The notes: generated by a model not told the origin, from the sequence alone. A DNA stretch of 64,000 nt from Pseudomonas rustica (GCF_018336155.1 NZ_JAGYHF010000001.1:186001-250000), one strand, 5' to 3'; shown: positions 36,396 through 50,127, numbered from the stretch's first letter. Numbers and translations are program-made.

Positions 36396-36635
36396 TTACA
36401 CGAGACGTTTGCGCGCTGACCTGGACGAGCGCCCCAAAAACCAACCGAGTACCGGGCCAATTAACATTCCCGCAAGAAGCGCTACAACCACAACGAGCGA
36501 TACTGGAAGTTGAGGCCCAGACCACCCAAAAAACAACAGCGCTACCGATTGTTGGTTTTCAAGAATGAATGCCAGGATAATCAGCGCCAGCATCAGAATA
36601 AACACACCAAGCAACATGCGCTTGAGATTACGCAT
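36396..36635 (-). CDS. LapA/DUF1049-domain membrane protein
   Basis: A 79-residue protein with two hydrophobic helices (residues about 6-26 and 44-67) and a basic tail ending SSRSARKRLV, matching the small LapA/YciS (DUF1049) family linked to LPS assembly in E. coli. It lies 30 nt after ihfB, as is usual in pseudomonads, and is the last housekeeping gene before the O-antigen locus. It is distinct from the large adhesin also called LapA. Confidence 0.85.
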   Translation of the reverse strand: MRNLKRMLLGVFILMLALIILAFILENQQSVALLFFGWSGPQLPVSLVVVVALLAGMLIGPVLGWFLGRSSRSARKRLV

Positions 36636-36665
36636 TAGCGCCTCCTCGGACTTCTTTCGCGAAGA

Positions 36666-36962
36666 TCAAACCCCCTCCTCCTCTTCTTCATTCACCCGAT
36701 CACGCAATTCCTTGCCTGGCTTGAAATGCGGAACGAATTTTCCGTCCAGACTCACAGACTGACCGGTTTTAGGATTACGCCCAACGCGCGGCGCGCGGTA
36801 GTGCAAGGAGAAGCTGCCAAAACCGCGGATCTCGATTCGATCACCGGTGGCCAGACATTGAGACATTTGTTCAAGCATGGTCTTGATGGCCAGCTCTACA
36901 TCCTTGGATGAGAGCAGCCCTTGATGGGTGACAATTCGTTCGATCAACTCCGACTTCGTCAT
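36666..36962 (-). CDS. ihfB: Integration host factor beta subunit
   Basis: A 98-residue DNA-bending protein, a partner of IhfA and a cofactor for sigma-54 promoters and other regulation. It begins [20 protein letters not shown] and has [13 protein letters not shown] and the DNA-intercalating arm [12 protein letters not shown]. The C-terminal acidic stretch VNEEEEEGV is normal for Pseudomonas. It sits downstream of rpsA, as in P. aeruginosa, and is the conserved left border of the O-antigen locus. Confidence 0.97.
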   Translation of the reverse strand: MTKSELIERIVTHQGLLSSKDVELAIKTMLEQMSQCLATGDRIEIRGFGSFSLHYRAPRVGRNPKTGQSVSLDGKFVPHFKPGKELRDRVNEEEEEGV

Positions 36963-37107
36963 ATTTTTCCCTTCTTTTTCAAGCAGCTAGATCAGCGCTT
37001 GAAAGGTTTTAGCACGCCCGGAAGATTTTGAACAGCCCAGGGATTGACATATCTTCCTGCGCATTGAAACGCCCGTTTTCAGGGCAGAAGCTCTATAAAC
37101 ATCCACC

Positions 37108-37386
37108 CTATCGACACATCACCAACATCGTGCGCGTCAGGTAGCCCGCAGGATTGAAGCCAAAAGGATACTGATCATCATCCTTGGCATCATCCGATCT
37201 GGTAATAACCTTGTAGCCTGCGCCTTTGCATTCTTTTGTGGCGCGCTTTTGACACTTCTCCCAACTCGAGCCCAACCCCGAGCAATCAACCTCGATGCCG
37301 CTGACGCCGCGCACCACATGCGTCTTGGCGCTCGTAGCGCAGCCCGCCAACATCAGCACACCGACCAACACGATAAACTTGTTCAT
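37108..37386 (-). CDS. Small putative lipoprotein
   Basis: A 92-residue protein with a lipoprotein signal: MNKFIVLVGVLMLAGCATS, lipobox LAGC with Cys at residue 16. The mature part has four more Cys (DCSG, WEKCQ, TKECKG, VMCR) and no recognised domain. It stands between rpsA and ihfB with its own gaps. Short lipoproteins of this kind are common in Pseudomonas; the role is unknown. Confidence 0.75.
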   Translation of the reverse strand: MNKFIVLVGVLMLAGCATSAKTHVVRGVSGIEVDCSGLGSSWEKCQKRATKECKGAGYKVITRSDDAKDDDQYPFGFNPAGYLTRTMLVMCR

Positions 37387-37538
37387 TCACTTCCTTATGC
37401 CAGGCAATCTGCCCGACTACTGCGATCTTCAGCCTAAGCCTAGTCGCGAATAGACGATTGATCCGAATAAAGAAACAGACAATTGAGTAACAAGATTGGT
37501 TTCACGCGAGAGGTGCCTCTCCACCAAATCGCAGGCAC

Positions 37539-37567
37539 AAAAAAGGGCGACCGAAGTCGCCCTTTTT
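37539..37567 (-). terminator. rpsA terminator
   Basis: AAAAGGGCGACTTCGGTCGCCC followed by TTTT on the minus strand, just after the rpsA stop codon. The stem is flanked by A and T runs, so it could act in both directions. Confidence 0.88.
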
Positions 37568-37583
37568 AATGATCAAGCAGAAC

Positions 37584-39266
37584 TTAGTTCTGTTTGGCCA
37601 TTGCCTGGCGCAGCAGTGCCGCCATGGTGGTGTCGCCAGTAGGAGCTTCTTCAGCCTTCAGGCTTTGGATAGCTTCTTTCTCTTCAGCATCGTCTTTCGA
37701 CTTGATGGAGAGCTGGATTACGCGGCTCTTGCGATCAACGCTGATGATCTTGGCTTCTACTTCCTGGCCTTCTTTCAGAACGTTGCGCGCGTCTTCAACG
37801 CGGTCACGGCTGATTTCGGAGGCTTTCAGAGTCGCTTCGATATCGTCGGCCAGAACGATGATGGCGCCTTTGGCGTCAACTTCTTTCACAGTGCCTTTAA
37901 CGATGGCGCCTTTGTCGTTCTCTTGAACGTACTCGGAGAACGGATCGCTTTCCAGTTGCTTGATACCCAGGGAGATGCGCTCGCGCTCTGGGTCAACCGA
38001 CAGGATAACGGTGTCCAGCTCGTCGCCCTTCTTGAAACGACGAACAGCTTCTTCGCCAACTTCGTTCCAGGAGATGTCGGACAGGTGAACCAGACCGTCG
38101 ATGCCGCCGTCCAGACCAATGAAGATACCGAAATCGGTGATCGACTTGATGGTGCCGGAGATTTTATCGCCCTTGTTGAACTGGCCAGAGAAATCTTCCC
38201 ATGGGTTAGATTTGCACTGCTTGATGCCCAGGGAGATACGACGACGCTCTTCGTCGATGTCCAGAACCATAACTTCCACTTCGTCGCCGACTTGTACGAC
38301 TTTCGAAGGGTGGATGTTCTTGTTGGTCCAGTCCATTTCCGAAACGTGTACCAGACCTTCAACGCCTTCTTCCAGCTCAGCGAAGCAGCCGTAGTCGGTC
38401 AGGTTGGTTACACGAGCGGTAACGCGAGTGCTTTCTGGGTAACGGGCTTTGATAGCAACCCATGGATCTTCGCCCAGCTGCTTCAAGCCCAGGGAAACAC
38501 GGTTGCGTTCGCGATCGTATTTCAGAACCTTAACGTCGATTTCGTCACCAACGTTGACGATCTCGGAAGGATGCTTGATGCGCTTCCAGGCCATGTCGGT
38601 GATGTGCAGCAGGCCGTCCACGCCACCCAGATCGACGAATGCGCCGTAATCGGTGAGGTTTTTGACGATACCTTTGACTTGCTGGCCTTCCTGCAAGGAT
38701 TCCAGCAGAGCTTCACGCTCGGCGGAGTTCTCGGCTTCCAGGACGCTGCGACGGGAAACGACAACGTTGTTGCGCTTCTGGTCCAGCTTGATGACCTTGA
38801 ATTCCAGCTCTTTGCCTTCCAGGTGCGTGGTGTCGCGCACTGGACGGACGTCAACCAGGGAACCTGGCAGGAACGCACGGATGCCGTTAACGTCGACAGT
38901 GAAGCCGCCTTTAACCTTACCGTTGATAACGCCCTTGACCACTTCCTCAGCTGCGAAGGCTGCTTCCAGAACGATCCAGCACTCAGCGCGCTTGGCTTTT
39001 TCACGGGACAGCTTGGTTTCACCGAAACCGTCTTCAACCGAGTCCAGAGCAACGTGAACTTCGTCACCGACATTGATAGTCAGATCGCCAGCGTCGTTGT
39101 AGAACTGCTCAAGCGGGATGAGTGCTTCAGACTTCAGGCCAGCGTGAACGGTTACCCAGCGAGCTTGGTAATCGATATCAACGATAACACCGGTGATGAT
39201 GGAGCCTGCCTGAAGGTTCAGGGTTTTTAGGCTTTCTTCAAAGAGTTCCGCAAAGCTTTCGCTCAT
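37584..39266 (-). CDS. rpsA: 30S ribosomal protein S1
   Basis: A 560-residue mRNA-binding ribosomal protein needed for initiation on most messages. It has six S1/OB-fold repeats; repeated phrases such as [40 protein letters not shown] and [19 protein letters not shown] mark successive units. Start ATG 39266 ([14 protein letters not shown]). It follows cmk in the conserved cmk-rpsA-ihfB order. Codon use is strongly biased, as expected for a highly expressed gene. Confidence 0.98.
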   Translation of the reverse strand: MSESFAELFEESLKTLNLQAGSIITGVIVDIDYQARWVTVHAGLKSEALIPLEQFYNDAGDLTINVGDEVHVALDSVEDGFGETKLSREKAKRAECWIVLEAAFAAEEVVKGVINGKVKGGFTVDVNGIRAFLPGSLVDVRPVRDTTHLEGKELEFKVIKLDQKRNNVVVSRRSVLEAENSAEREALLESLQEGQQVKGIVKNLTDYGAFVDLGGVDGLLHITDMAWKRIKHPSEIVNVGDEIDVKVLKYDRERNRVSLGLKQLGEDPWVAIKARYPESTRVTARVTNLTDYGCFAELEEGVEGLVHVSEMDWTNKNIHPSKVVQVGDEVEVMVLDIDEERRRISLGIKQCKSNPWEDFSGQFNKGDKISGTIKSITDFGIFIGLDGGIDGLVHLSDISWNEVGEEAVRRFKKGDELDTVILSVDPERERISLGIKQLESDPFSEYVQENDKGAIVKGTVKEVDAKGAIIVLADDIEATLKASEISRDRVEDARNVLKEGQEVEAKIISVDRKSRVIQLSIKSKDDAEEKEAIQSLKAEEAPTGDTTMAALLRQAMAKQN

Positions 39267-39385
39267 TTTAATTCCTGTAAATGAGGGCGAAGGATACGCC
39301 CATCTCCACACCCCAGACGGTGTGGGTTAGTTTCATATAGAAGAAGCGCCGCAGGACTATGACTGGTCCCCTGTGGCCTTCTTGG

Positions 39386-40075
39386 TCACCCGGCGATATC
39401 GCGAATGGCGATCTCGCTCATGATGCGTTCAAGCACCTGATCGATGGACAACTCCGTGGAATCCAGCTGTATGGCGTCAGCCGCCGGCTTAAGCGGGGCT
39501 ACCGCTCGCTGGGTGTCACGCTCGTCGCGCGCACGGATCTCATCTAGCAGACTCGACAGACTAACACCCTCGACTTTGCCCTTCAACTGCAAATATCGAC
39601 GGCGCGCTCTCTCCTCGGCACTGGCGGTCAGGAAAATCTTCAGCGGCGCGCCTGGAAAAACCACGGTGCCCATGTCGCGACCATCCGCGACAAGGCCCGG
39701 CGCTTCCTGGAACGCCCGCTGGCGCTGCAGCAGCGCCTCGCGTACGGCCGGCAATGCCGCCACTTGAGAAGCACCGGAACCGACGCTTTCAGTGCGGATG
39801 ACATCGCTGACTTCATCACCTTCCAGAATGATGCGTTGCAACTGACCGTCGGTCGCCGCAATAAACTGAACATCCAGATGAGCGGCGAGTTTCTTCAGCA
39901 GCTCTTCATTGGTCAGATCAACACCATGGTTGTGCGCAGCAAATGCCAGCAAACGGTACAGCGCACCGGAATCCAGCAGGTTCCAGCCCAGACGCTTGGC
40001 CAGAATCCCGGCTACGGTGCCTTTGCCCGAGCCGCTTGGCCCATCAATGGTGATGACCGGTGCAATGTTGTTCAC
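39386..40075 (-). CDS. cmk: Cytidylate kinase
   Basis: Phosphorylates CMP and dCMP with ATP; 229 residues. Walker [13 protein letters not shown] is at the N-terminus, then [24 protein letters not shown] and [16 protein letters not shown]. The start is GTG 40075, overlapping the stop of the tyrA-aroA gene as GTGA. This tight coupling with aromatic biosynthesis genes is conserved in Pseudomonas. Confidence 0.97.
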   Translation of the reverse strand: MNNIAPVITIDGPSGSGKGTVAGILAKRLGWNLLDSGALYRLLAFAAHNHGVDLTNEELLKKLAAHLDVQFIAATDGQLQRIILEGDEVSDVIRTESVGSGASQVAALPAVREALLQRQRAFQEAPGLVADGRDMGTVVFPGAPLKIFLTASAEERARRRYLQLKGKVEGVSLSSLLDEIRARDERDTQRAVAPLKPAADAIQLDSTELSIDQVLERIMSEIAIRDIAG

Positions 40076-42315
40076 GACTGAGCCTCTTGTGCCACACGAA
40101 TACCGACCTGCCCGCACAGCGCGAGGAAGTTCGGGAACGATGTCGCGACGTTGGCGCAATCATGGATGCGGATCGGTGCAGTGGCGCGCAGCGAGGCCAC
40201 GCTGAAAGCCATGGCAATACGGTGATCGCCGTGACCATGCACTTCGCCGCCGCCGATCTGGCCGCCGTCGATGATGATGCCGTCCGGGGTCGGTTCGCAC
40301 TTGACGCCCAGCGCCAGCAAACCGTCCGCCATGACCTGAATGCGATCCGATTCCTTGACCCGCAACTCTTCAGCGCCGGTCAGTACGGTGCGCCCTTCGG
40401 CACAGGCGGCTGCCACGAACAGCACCGGGAATTCGTCGATCGCCAGTGGAACCAGCGCTTCCGGAATCTCGATGCCTTTGAGTTTAGCTGCCCGCACGCG
40501 CAGGTCAGCCACAGGCTCACCGCCGACTTCACGCTGGTTCTCCAGAGTGATGTCCGCGCCCATCAGACGCAGGATGTCGATAACGCCAGTACGGGTCGGG
40601 TTGATGCCGACGTGCTCAAGCACCAGCTCCGAACCTTCAGCAATCGAGGCCGCTACAAGGAAGAACGCCGACGACGAGATGTCGCCCGGGACTTCAATGT
40701 GGGTCGCCGTCAGTTTGCCGCCGGATTCAACCGAAGCCGTAGCGCCTTCAACGCTGACCGGATAGCCGAAACCACGCAGCATGCGCTCGGTGTGGTCGCG
40801 AGTCGGAGCGGGCTCGGTCACAGTGGTTTTGCCTTCAGCGTACAGACCGGCGAGCAGCAGGCAGGATTTCACCTGAGCACTGGCCATCGGCATGGTGTAG
40901 GTCAGGCCTTTGAGCTTGTGACCGCCACGAATAGTCATCGGTGGACGACCTTCAGCCGCGGTTTCAATCACGGCGCCCATTTCACGCAGTGGATTGGCCA
41001 CGCGATTCATCGGACGCTTGGACAGCGAGGCATCGCCAGTCAAAGTACTGTCGAAGTTCTGCGCAGCCAACAGGCCGGAGAGCAGACGCATCGAAGTACC
41101 GGAGTTGCCCAGATAGATCGGGCCCGGCGCCGGTTTCAGACCGTGCAGGCCGACACCGTGGATGGTCACGCGGCCGTGGTGCGGGCCTTCGATGACCACG
41201 CCCATGTCGCGGAACGCCTGCAAGGTCGCCAGGGCGTCTTCGCCCTCAAGGAAGCCTTCAACTTCGGTGACGCCTTCGGCCAGCGAACCGAGCATGATCG
41301 AACGGTGGGAAATGGATTTGTCGCCCGGTACGCGAATCCGACCGGACAGGCGGCCACCAGGTTGAGCCAGGAAGATCAGATCGTTGGAATTCATAGCGTC
41401 CACATAGGCCCTGCGGGCCAGGATTTTACTGAAATGCTCGCGGGCAACCCGGGCGCGCGTAAAGACGCCCAACAATTGGTGCCCATCCCCTGCATCGACC
41501 GCGTCGCGCAAGGCGTCGAGGTCGCTGCGAAATGTATCGAGTGTGCGCAGAACAGCCTCGCGGTTAGCGAGGAAGATGTCGTGCCACATCACCGGGTCGC
41601 TTCCGGCGATTCTTGTGAAATCGCGAAAACCACCGGCAGCGTAACGGAAGATCTCAAGGTTTTCATTGCGCTTGGCCAACGAATCGACCAGACCGAAAGC
41701 CAGCAAGTGTGGCAGATGACTGGTCGCGGCCAGCACTTCATCGTGACGCTCGACCTGCATGTGCTCGACGTCGGCGCCCAATTCGCGCCACAGACGATCA
41801 ACCACCGCCAGCGCGGCCGGATCGGTTTGCTCGAGCGGCGTGAGAATCACTTTGTGACGACGGAACAGTTCGGCATTGGAAGCTTCCACCCCGCTCTGCT
41901 CGGAACCGGCGATCGGATGGCCCGGCACGAAACGCGGCGGCATCGCGCCAAACGCTTCGGTTGCCGCGCGCACCACATTGCCTTTGGCGCTGCCGACATC
42001 AGTCAGAATCGCCTGCCCGAGATCCATGCTCGCCAAACGCGCTAGCACTTTTTCCATGGCCAGAATCGGCACCGCCAGTTGAATCACGTCAGCTCCCTGG
42101 CATGCAGCCGCCAAGTCATCCTCACAACGATCGACCACACCCAACTCGACCGCGAGCTTGCGCGATTGCGGATCGAGATCGACCCCGACCACTTCACGGC
42201 ATACGCCGCTTTCACGCAAGCCTTTGGCAAACGAACCACCGATCAACCCCAGACCGACCACCACAAGGCGACCGATCATAGGTGCAGCAGATTGCAGTGC
42301 AGTGACATCACCCAC
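40072..42315 (-). CDS. Fused prephenate/cyclohexadienyl dehydrogenase (TyrA) - EPSP synthase (AroA)
   Basis: A natural two-enzyme fusion of 747 residues. The N-terminal about 300 residues are TyrA ([37 protein letters not shown]) for tyrosine synthesis. The C-terminal about 440 are AroA, 5-enolpyruvylshikimate-3-phosphate synthase ([38 protein letters not shown]), for chorismate synthesis. GTG 42315 gives the longer start overlapping hisC by 8 nt; ATG 42279 (MIGRLVVVG) is the alternative. This fusion is established for Pseudomonas and lies in the serC-pheA-hisC-tyrA/aroA supraoperon. Confidence 0.95.
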   Translation of the reverse strand: MGDVTALQSAAPMIGRLVVVGLGLIGGSFAKGLRESGVCREVVGVDLDPQSRKLAVELGVVDRCEDDLAAACQGADVIQLAVPILAMEKVLARLASMDLGQAILTDVGSAKGNVVRAATEAFGAMPPRFVPGHPIAGSEQSGVEASNAELFRRHKVILTPLEQTDPAALAVVDRLWRELGADVEHMQVERHDEVLAATSHLPHLLAFGLVDSLAKRNENLEIFRYAAGGFRDFTRIAGSDPVMWHDIFLANREAVLRTLDTFRSDLDALRDAVDAGDGHQLLGVFTRARVAREHFSKILARRAYVDAMNSNDLIFLAQPGGRLSGRIRVPGDKSISHRSIMLGSLAEGVTEVEGFLEGEDALATLQAFRDMGVVIEGPHHGRVTIHGVGLHGLKPAPGPIYLGNSGTSMRLLSGLLAAQNFDSTLTGDASLSKRPMNRVANPLREMGAVIETAAEGRPPMTIRGGHKLKGLTYTMPMASAQVKSCLLLAGLYAEGKTTVTEPAPTRDHTERMLRGFGYPVSVEGATASVESGGKLTATHIEVPGDISSSAFFLVAASIAEGSELVLEHVGINPTRTGVIDILRLMGADITLENQREVGGEPVADLRVRAAKLKGIEIPEALVPLAIDEFPVLFVAAACAEGRTVLTGAEELRVKESDRIQVMADGLLALGVKCEPTPDGIIIDGGQIGGGEVHGHGDHRIAMAFSVASLRATAPIRIHDCANVATSFPNFLALCGQVGIRVAQEAQS

Positions 42316-43420
42316 GAGCCAGAACCTTGCGCAGCGCTTCGAGGAAGCGGCTGTTTTCCGCTGGCAGACCGATTGTCACTCGCAGGTGATTCGGCATGCC
42401 GTAGTTGGCCACCGGACGCACGATCACACCTTCGCGCAGCAAACCCTGGAATACCGGGGCTGCAACTTGTGCGAGATCGACGCAGATGAAATTGCCCTTG
42501 GATTCGATCCAGTTCAGGCCCAGCTCACGGAAACCGGCCTGCAGCTGCTGCATGCCCGATTCGTTGAGCTGGCGGCTTTGCGCCAGATATTCTTCGTCCT
42601 TCAACGCTGCGCAGGCTGCCGCCAGAGCGAGGCTGTTGACATTGAATGGCTGACGAACACGATTGAGCACATCGGCGACAACCGGGGTCGACAGGCCGTA
42701 ACCAACGCGCAATGCCGCCAAACCGTAAGCCTTGGAGAAAGTGCGCGACACCAGCAGGTTCGGGTAAGCGGCGAGGAAATCCAGACCGTCCGGCAAATCA
42801 CTGCCTTCGGCGTATTCGATGTAAGCCTCGTCCAGCACCACCAGCACATGCTCCGGAACATCCTGCAGGAACTCGTCCAGCGCTTCAGCGCCGAACCAGG
42901 TGCCGGTCGGGTTGTTCGGGTTGGCGATGAACACCACGCGGGTGTTGGCGTCGATGGCCGCGAGCATTGCAGGCAGGTCATGCCCCCAATCCTTCGCCGG
43001 CACCACTTTGGCCTGAGCGCCGACCGCTTGAGTGGCGATCGGGTACACCGCAAACGCGTGCTCACTGAACACCGCGTTGAGGCCCGGTGCCAGATAGGCG
43101 CGCGCGACCAGCTCAAGAATGTCGTTGGAACCGTTGCCCAAGGTGACCTGGTTCAGCTCGACACGGCATTGCTCGGCCAGCAGGGATTTCAGCGCGAAAC
43201 CGTTGCCATCCGGATAACGGGTCAGCTCGGCCAGCTCTTCGCGGATCGCCGCCAAGGCTTTTGGACTGGCGCCCAGCGGATTTTCATTGCTCGCCAGTTT
43301 GACGATTTTTGCCGGATCCAGATCCAGCTCGCGCGCCAGTTCGTCCACAGGCTTGCCCGGAACGTACGGCGAAAGTTGTTGCACGCCCGGCTGTGCCAGA
43401 GCGAGGAAGTTGCCACTCAT
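42308..43420 (-). CDS. hisC: Histidinol-phosphate / aromatic aminotransferase (HisC2)
   Basis: A 370-residue class II PLP aminotransferase. The PLP Lys is in SRTFSKAYGLAALRVGYG, and ANPNNPTGT and VLDEAYIEY are typical. In Pseudomonas this second HisC copy sits in the aromatic supraoperon and is believed to act mainly on aromatic substrates such as prephenate or phenylpyruvate, besides histidinol phosphate. It starts 13 nt after pheA and overlaps the TyrA-AroA gene. Confidence 0.93.
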   Translation of the reverse strand: MSGNFLALAQPGVQQLSPYVPGKPVDELARELDLDPAKIVKLASNENPLGASPKALAAIREELAELTRYPDGNGFALKSLLAEQCRVELNQVTLGNGSNDILELVARAYLAPGLNAVFSEHAFAVYPIATQAVGAQAKVVPAKDWGHDLPAMLAAIDANTRVVFIANPNNPTGTWFGAEALDEFLQDVPEHVLVVLDEAYIEYAEGSDLPDGLDFLAAYPNLLVSRTFSKAYGLAALRVGYGLSTPVVADVLNRVRQPFNVNSLALAAACAALKDEEYLAQSRQLNESGMQQLQAGFRELGLNWIESKGNFICVDLAQVAAPVFQGLLREGVIVRPVANYGMPNHLRVTIGLPAENSRFLEALRKVLARG

Positions 43421-43433
43421 TTGCTACCACCCC

Positions 43434-44528
43434 TTAGAGAACTGCTTTCGGGTAGGAACCCAGCACTTTGAGTGCTACTGCTTCCTGACTGATCTTTTCC
43501 AGCACACCTTTGATCAACGGATCACGGTGGTGGCCGACGAAGTCGATGAAGAACACGTAGGTCCATTTACCGCTGCGCGATGGACGGGTTTCGATGCGGG
43601 TCAGGTCGATCCCGTTGTCGTGGAACGGCACCAGCAGCTCGTGGAGCGCGCCGGGCTTGTTGCTCATCGACACGATGATCGACGTCTTGTCGTCGCCGGT
43701 CGGCGGCACTTCCTGGTTACCAATCATCAGGAAGCGCGTCGAGTTGTCCGGACGGTCTTCGATCTTCTCGGCCAGACGCGTCAGGCCATACAGACCGGCC
43801 GCCATGTCACCGGCAATCGCCGCCGAATTCCACTCGCCTTTGACCCGCTTGGCCGCCTCGGCGTTGCTCGACACCGCGACGCGCTCGACATTCGGATAGT
43901 GCGCGTCCAGCCACTTGCGGCACTGGGCCAGCGACTGCGCGTGGGAATAGATGCGGCTGATGCTGTCGGTCTTGGTGTTTTCACCGACCAACAGGTGATG
44001 GTGAATACGCAGCTCGACTTCGCCACAGATGACCATGTCGTGTTCGAGAAAGCTGTCCAATGTGTGGTTGACCGCGCCTTCGGTGGAGTTTTCCACCGGC
44101 ACCACGCCAAAATTCACCGCACCGGCGGCGACTTCACGGAACACTTCGTCGATCGCCGCCATTGGCTTGCTGATCACCGCGTGACCGAAGTGTTTCATGG
44201 CTGCCGCTTGGGTGAAGGTGCCCTCAGGGCCGAGGTAAGCCACTTTCAGCGGCTGCTCGAGCGCCAGGCACGACGACATGATTTCACGGAACAACCGCGC
44301 CATCTCTTCGTTGCCCAGCGGCCCCTGATTGCGCTCCATCACACGCTTGAGCACCTGAGCTTCACGCTCAGGACGATAGAACACCGGCACTTCGCCTTCG
44401 GCCAGCGAGGCCATCTTTACTCGCGCGACTTCCTGGGCGCAACGCGCACGCTCACTGATCAGCTCCATGACTTTGGTGTCCAGAGCGTCAATGCGAACGC
44501 GCAATGCCTTGAGTTCTTGCTCGGACAT
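43434..44528 (-). CDS. pheA: Bifunctional chorismate mutase / prephenate dehydratase (P-protein)
   Basis: A 364-residue enzyme of phenylalanine synthesis. Residues 1-90 are an AroQ chorismate mutase (LRVRIDALDTKVMELISERA), about 95-270 prephenate dehydratase (AYLGPEGTFTQAA, VPVENSTEGAVNHTLD, TRFLMIG), and the end an ACT domain for feedback by phenylalanine (NKPGALHELLVPFHDNGIDL, IETRPSR). Its ATG overlaps the serC stop by one base (TGATG). Confidence 0.97.
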   Translation of the reverse strand: MSEQELKALRVRIDALDTKVMELISERARCAQEVARVKMASLAEGEVPVFYRPEREAQVLKRVMERNQGPLGNEEMARLFREIMSSCLALEQPLKVAYLGPEGTFTQAAAMKHFGHAVISKPMAAIDEVFREVAAGAVNFGVVPVENSTEGAVNHTLDSFLEHDMVICGEVELRIHHHLLVGENTKTDSISRIYSHAQSLAQCRKWLDAHYPNVERVAVSSNAEAAKRVKGEWNSAAIAGDMAAGLYGLTRLAEKIEDRPDNSTRFLMIGNQEVPPTGDDKTSIIVSMSNKPGALHELLVPFHDNGIDLTRIETRPSRSGKWTYVFFIDFVGHHRDPLIKGVLEKISQEAVALKVLGSYPKAVL

Positions 44529-45613
44529 CAGCCGTGTTCCTTCTCGAATTCAGCCATGTACGCCACCAGCGCGTTGACCGCAGTGATGTCGACAGCGTTA
44601 TAGATGGAGGCGCGCATGCCGCCCACGGAGCGGTGACCCTTCAGGTTAAGCAGACCGCGCGCTTCGGCACCGACCAGGAACGGCTTGTCCAGACGATCAT
44701 CGGCCAGACGGAATGGCACGTTCATCCACGAGCGATCCGATTTGTTGATCGGGTTGCTGTAGAGGCCGCTGGCGTCGATGAAGTCGTACAGCGTGCGCTG
44801 TTTGACGTCGTTGAGTTTGGCGATCGCGTCAACGCCGCCCTGCTCTTTCAGCCACTGGAACACCAGACCGGACAGGTACCAGGCCAGGGTCGGCGGGGTG
44901 TTGTACATCGAGCCGTTATCTGCGGCGACTTTGTAGTCGAGCATGGTCGGGCACAGCGCACGCGCCTTGCCGAGCAGGTCTTCGCGGATGATGTTGACGA
45001 CGATGCCACTCGGGCCGATGTTCTTCTGGGCGCCGGCGTAGATCATGCCGAAACGCGAGATATCGACAGGACGCGACAGAATGTCGGAAGACATGTCAGC
45101 CACCAGCGGCACGTCACCGACTTCCGGGATCCACTGGAATTCCAGACCGCCGATGGTTTCGTTCGGTGCGTAGTGAACGTAAGCGGCGTCTTTCGACAGG
45201 TTCCACTCGTTCTGGCCCGGGATGGCGAAATAGTCGTAAGGCTTGGCGGTGGCGGCGACGTTGACGTGGCCGTAGCGCGAGGCTTCTTCGATGGCTTTCT
45301 GCGACCAGATACCGGTGTCGATATAGTCGGCAGAACCGCCTTCAGGCAGCAGGTTCAGTGGAATCTGCGCGAATTGCTGGCTGGCGCCACCTTGCAGAAA
45401 CAGCACTTTGTAGTTCGAAGGGATATTCAGCAGGTCACGCAGATCCTGCTCGGCCTGGGTGGCAATGGACACGAACTCATCGCTGCGATGGCTCATTTCC
45501 ATGACCGACAGACCCTTGCCGTGCCAATCAAGGAGTTCACCCTGGGCGCGCTGCAGGACAGCTTCAGGAAGCGCCGCAGGACCGGCGCAGAAGTTATAGG
45601 CTCGCTTGCTCAC
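44528..45613 (-). CDS. serC: Phosphoserine aminotransferase
   Basis: PLP enzyme making 3-phosphoserine (serine route), also used in pyridoxine synthesis; 361 residues. It begins YNFCAGPAALP, has LFLQGGASQQF, and the PLP Lys in YAGAQKNIGPSG. The start is GTG 45613 (MSKRAYNFCAGP), since the frame further upstream runs through a palindromic repeat. It heads the serC-pheA-hisC-tyrA/aroA-cmk-rpsA run. Confidence 0.97.
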   Translation of the reverse strand: MSKRAYNFCAGPAALPEAVLQRAQGELLDWHGKGLSVMEMSHRSDEFVSIATQAEQDLRDLLNIPSNYKVLFLQGGASQQFAQIPLNLLPEGGSADYIDTGIWSQKAIEEASRYGHVNVAATAKPYDYFAIPGQNEWNLSKDAAYVHYAPNETIGGLEFQWIPEVGDVPLVADMSSDILSRPVDISRFGMIYAGAQKNIGPSGIVVNIIREDLLGKARALCPTMLDYKVAADNGSMYNTPPTLAWYLSGLVFQWLKEQGGVDAIAKLNDVKQRTLYDFIDASGLYSNPINKSDRSWMNVPFRLADDRLDKPFLVGAEARGLLNLKGHRSVGGMRASIYNAVDITAVNALVAYMAEFEKEHG

Positions 45614-45661
45614 ATCCAATCTCGCTCTGATTTGGTGGTCACTTAAATCTTTTGGTCTGCG

Positions 45662-45767
45662 GATGATCGTTCCCACGCTCTGCGTGGGGATGCATCCAAT
45701 GACGCTCTGCGTCATGGGACGCGGAGCGTCCCGAGCGGCATTCCCACGCAGAGCGTGGGAACGATCC
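45662..45767. repeat. Palindromic intergenic repeat, family A copy 2
   Basis: Outer arms GATCGTTCCCACGCTCTGCG and CGCAGAGCGTGGGAACGATC, with inner GACGCTCTGCGTC and GACGCGGAGCGTC. It is the same design as the copy at 3414-3528. It fills most of the gyrA-serC gap. Confidence 0.85.
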
Positions 45768-45803
45768 CGTACAGTGTTGCAAATTTTCAAACAGGACAAA
45801 TAA

Positions 45804-45833
45804 CAAGGGGGCGAATTCTCATCCGCCCCCTTG
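45804..45833 (-). terminator. gyrA terminator
   Basis: CAAGGGGGCG...CGCCCCCTTG forms a 10-bp stem 10 nt after the gyrA stop, followed on the minus strand by TTATTTG. The stem is strong and the T tract weak. Confidence 0.75.
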
Positions 45834-45842
45834 CTTGTCCGC

Positions 45843-48617
<2,775 letters not shown>

Positions 48618-49050
48618 GAGAAGCCTGATTCCTTTTTCTGGTGAAACTTCGTCATATCCATATGGGACCAACGAAGCTCGTCGGGGCCGGCCGAGTGCCA
48701 TGCGCCGACTTACGACAAATCAACATTGGAGCGTGGATTTGCGCAGTAAAGACAGCTTCGTGAAGCTGCCTCGGAAAACGCCGGATGTTATCACAAAGGC
48801 CGCCACGCACCTATCCCCCAGATGCGCATGGAGCATAGTTAGTTGACCGGTGACAGGCTTAACGGGGACGAGAGAGGCTTAGAGCTTCTTTGAATGCAGA
48901 AATGGGGCTCGGTTTAACGATGTTTATTGACATTTAGGGGTGCGCACACCTGTAGGAGCTGCCGAAGGCTGCGATCTTTTGACTTTGTCTTCTAAAAACA
49001 AAGTCAAAAGATCGCAGCCTTCGGCAGCTCCTACATTGAGTGTCACCGCA
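48618..49050. promoter_or_regulatory. gyrA upstream region
   Basis: This 433-bp gap holds the gyrA promoter (leftward) and the end of mtnA. It includes a perfect 7-bp hairpin, CAGCTTC-GT-GAAGCTG at 48753-48768, in the gyrA leader or promoter area and a palindromic repeat at 48950-49034. No gene was found. I could not assign -35/-10 elements with confidence. Confidence 0.5.
48950..49034. repeat. Palindromic intergenic repeat, family B copy 2
   Basis: TGTAGGAGCTGCCGAAGGCT and its complement AGCCTTCGGCAGCTCCTACA flank GATCTTTTGACTTTG...CAAAGTCAAAAGATC, a nearly perfect 40-bp-arm hairpin. It lies between gyrA's promoter and the 3' end of mtnA and may terminate mtnA. Confidence 0.88.
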
Positions 49051-50127
49051 TCAATGCAGGCGTTTGCGGCACATCAACTGGGCCATTTTCGCGGTATCCG
49101 GGCGCTCGACAATGCCCTTCTCGGTGACGATCGCGTCGATCAGATCCGCCGGCGTCACGTCAAACACCGGGTTGAACGCTTCAACGTCGGCACCGACGCG
49201 CTTGCCGCCGACTTCCAGCAACTCGGCGCCATCGCGCTCTTCGATCGGGATGTCGTCGCCGCTGGCAAGGTTCATGTCGATGGTCGAACTCGGCGCCACC
49301 ACCATGAAACGCACGCCGTGGTGCATGGCGTTGACCGCCAGTTGATAGGTGCCGATCTTGTTCGCCACGTCACCATTGGCAGTGATGCGGTCGGCGCCCA
49401 CGATCACCCAGGTCACACCTTTGGTTTTCATGATGTGTGCAGCAGCGGAGTCGGCGTTCAGGGTCACCGGAATGCCTTCGTTGGCCAGTTCCCACGCGGT
49501 CAAACGCGAGCCTTGCAGCCACGGACGGGTTTCGTCGGCGTAAACGCGCTCGACCATGCCTTCAATAAAGGCTGCGCGAATCACACCCAGCGCGGTACCG
49601 AAACCGCCCGTCGCCAGCGCGCCGGTGTTGCAGTGGGTCAGAATCGCCTGAGCATTGCCTTGATGCTTGCGGATCAGGTCGACGCCGAGCTGCGCCATGG
49701 TCAGGTTGGCTTCGCGATCGCTTTCATGAATGGCGATCGCCTCAGCTTCCAGCGCCGCCAGCGGATCGGCGTTTTCTTTCAGGCGATCCAGTCGATCATG
49801 CATACGACCCAGCGCCCAGAACAGATTGACTGCGGTCGGACGGGAATCAGCCAGCAAGGCGAAATCCTCTTCCAGCGCCGCGTACCAGTCGCCACCTTCA
49901 GCGATCCGCGCGCGCGCGGCGAGCACGATGCCGTAGGCCGCACTGATGCCGATGGCCGGCGCGCCACGCACCACCATCGAGCGAATCGCCTCAGCCACGC
50001 CGGCGGCGCTGGTGTAGGCAATCCACGTTTCTTCGAACGGCAAAATACGCTGATCCAGCAGGTGCAGCGCGCCGTCTCGCCAATCGATGGCCTTCACTTT
50101 CTCCGCAGCCAACAGTCGATCGCGCAT
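49051..50127 (-). CDS. mtnA: Methylthioribose-1-phosphate isomerase
   Basis: Methionine-salvage enzyme turning 5-methylthioribose-1-P into 5-methylthioribulose-1-P; 358 residues. Typical motifs are [27 protein letters not shown] (catalytic Cys) and [19 protein letters not shown] 50127 ([15 protein letters not shown]) has GGGGTGTG just upstream and gives the family length. It is divergent from mtaD, 108 bp apart, which encodes a related salvage step. Confidence 0.96.
   Translation of the reverse strand: MRDRLLAAEKVKAIDWRDGALHLLDQRILPFEETWIAYTSAAGVAEAIRSMVVRGAPAIGISAAYGIVLAARARIAEGGDWYAALEEDFALLADSRPTAVNLFWALGRMHDRLDRLKENADPLAALEAEAIAIHESDREANLTMAQLGVDLIRKHQGNAQAILTHCNTGALATGGFGTALGVIRAAFIEGMVERVYADETRPWLQGSRLTAWELANEGIPVTLNADSAAAHIMKTKGVTWVIVGADRITANGDVANKIGTYQLAVNAMHHGVRFMVVAPSSTIDMNLASGDDIPIEERDGAELLEVGGKRVGADVEAFNPVFDVTPADLIDAIVTEKGIVERPDTAKMAQLMCRKRLH

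Noticed and set aside
37569..39230. 553-codon open frame antisense to rpsA
   Set aside because: An effect of strong codon bias in rpsA; the repeats seen are mirror images of S1 domains.
39308..39325. Hairpin CCACACC...GGTGTGG before rpsA as a regulatory site
   Set aside because: It has no T tract and no match I know of to an S1 autoregulatory site; evidence is too thin.
40060..42045. Long open frame antisense to the tyrA-aroA fusion
   Set aside because: It is the mirror of a GC-rich coding sequence; composition is His/Gln/Arg-rich with no family motifs, while the minus frame has clear TyrA and AroA motifs.
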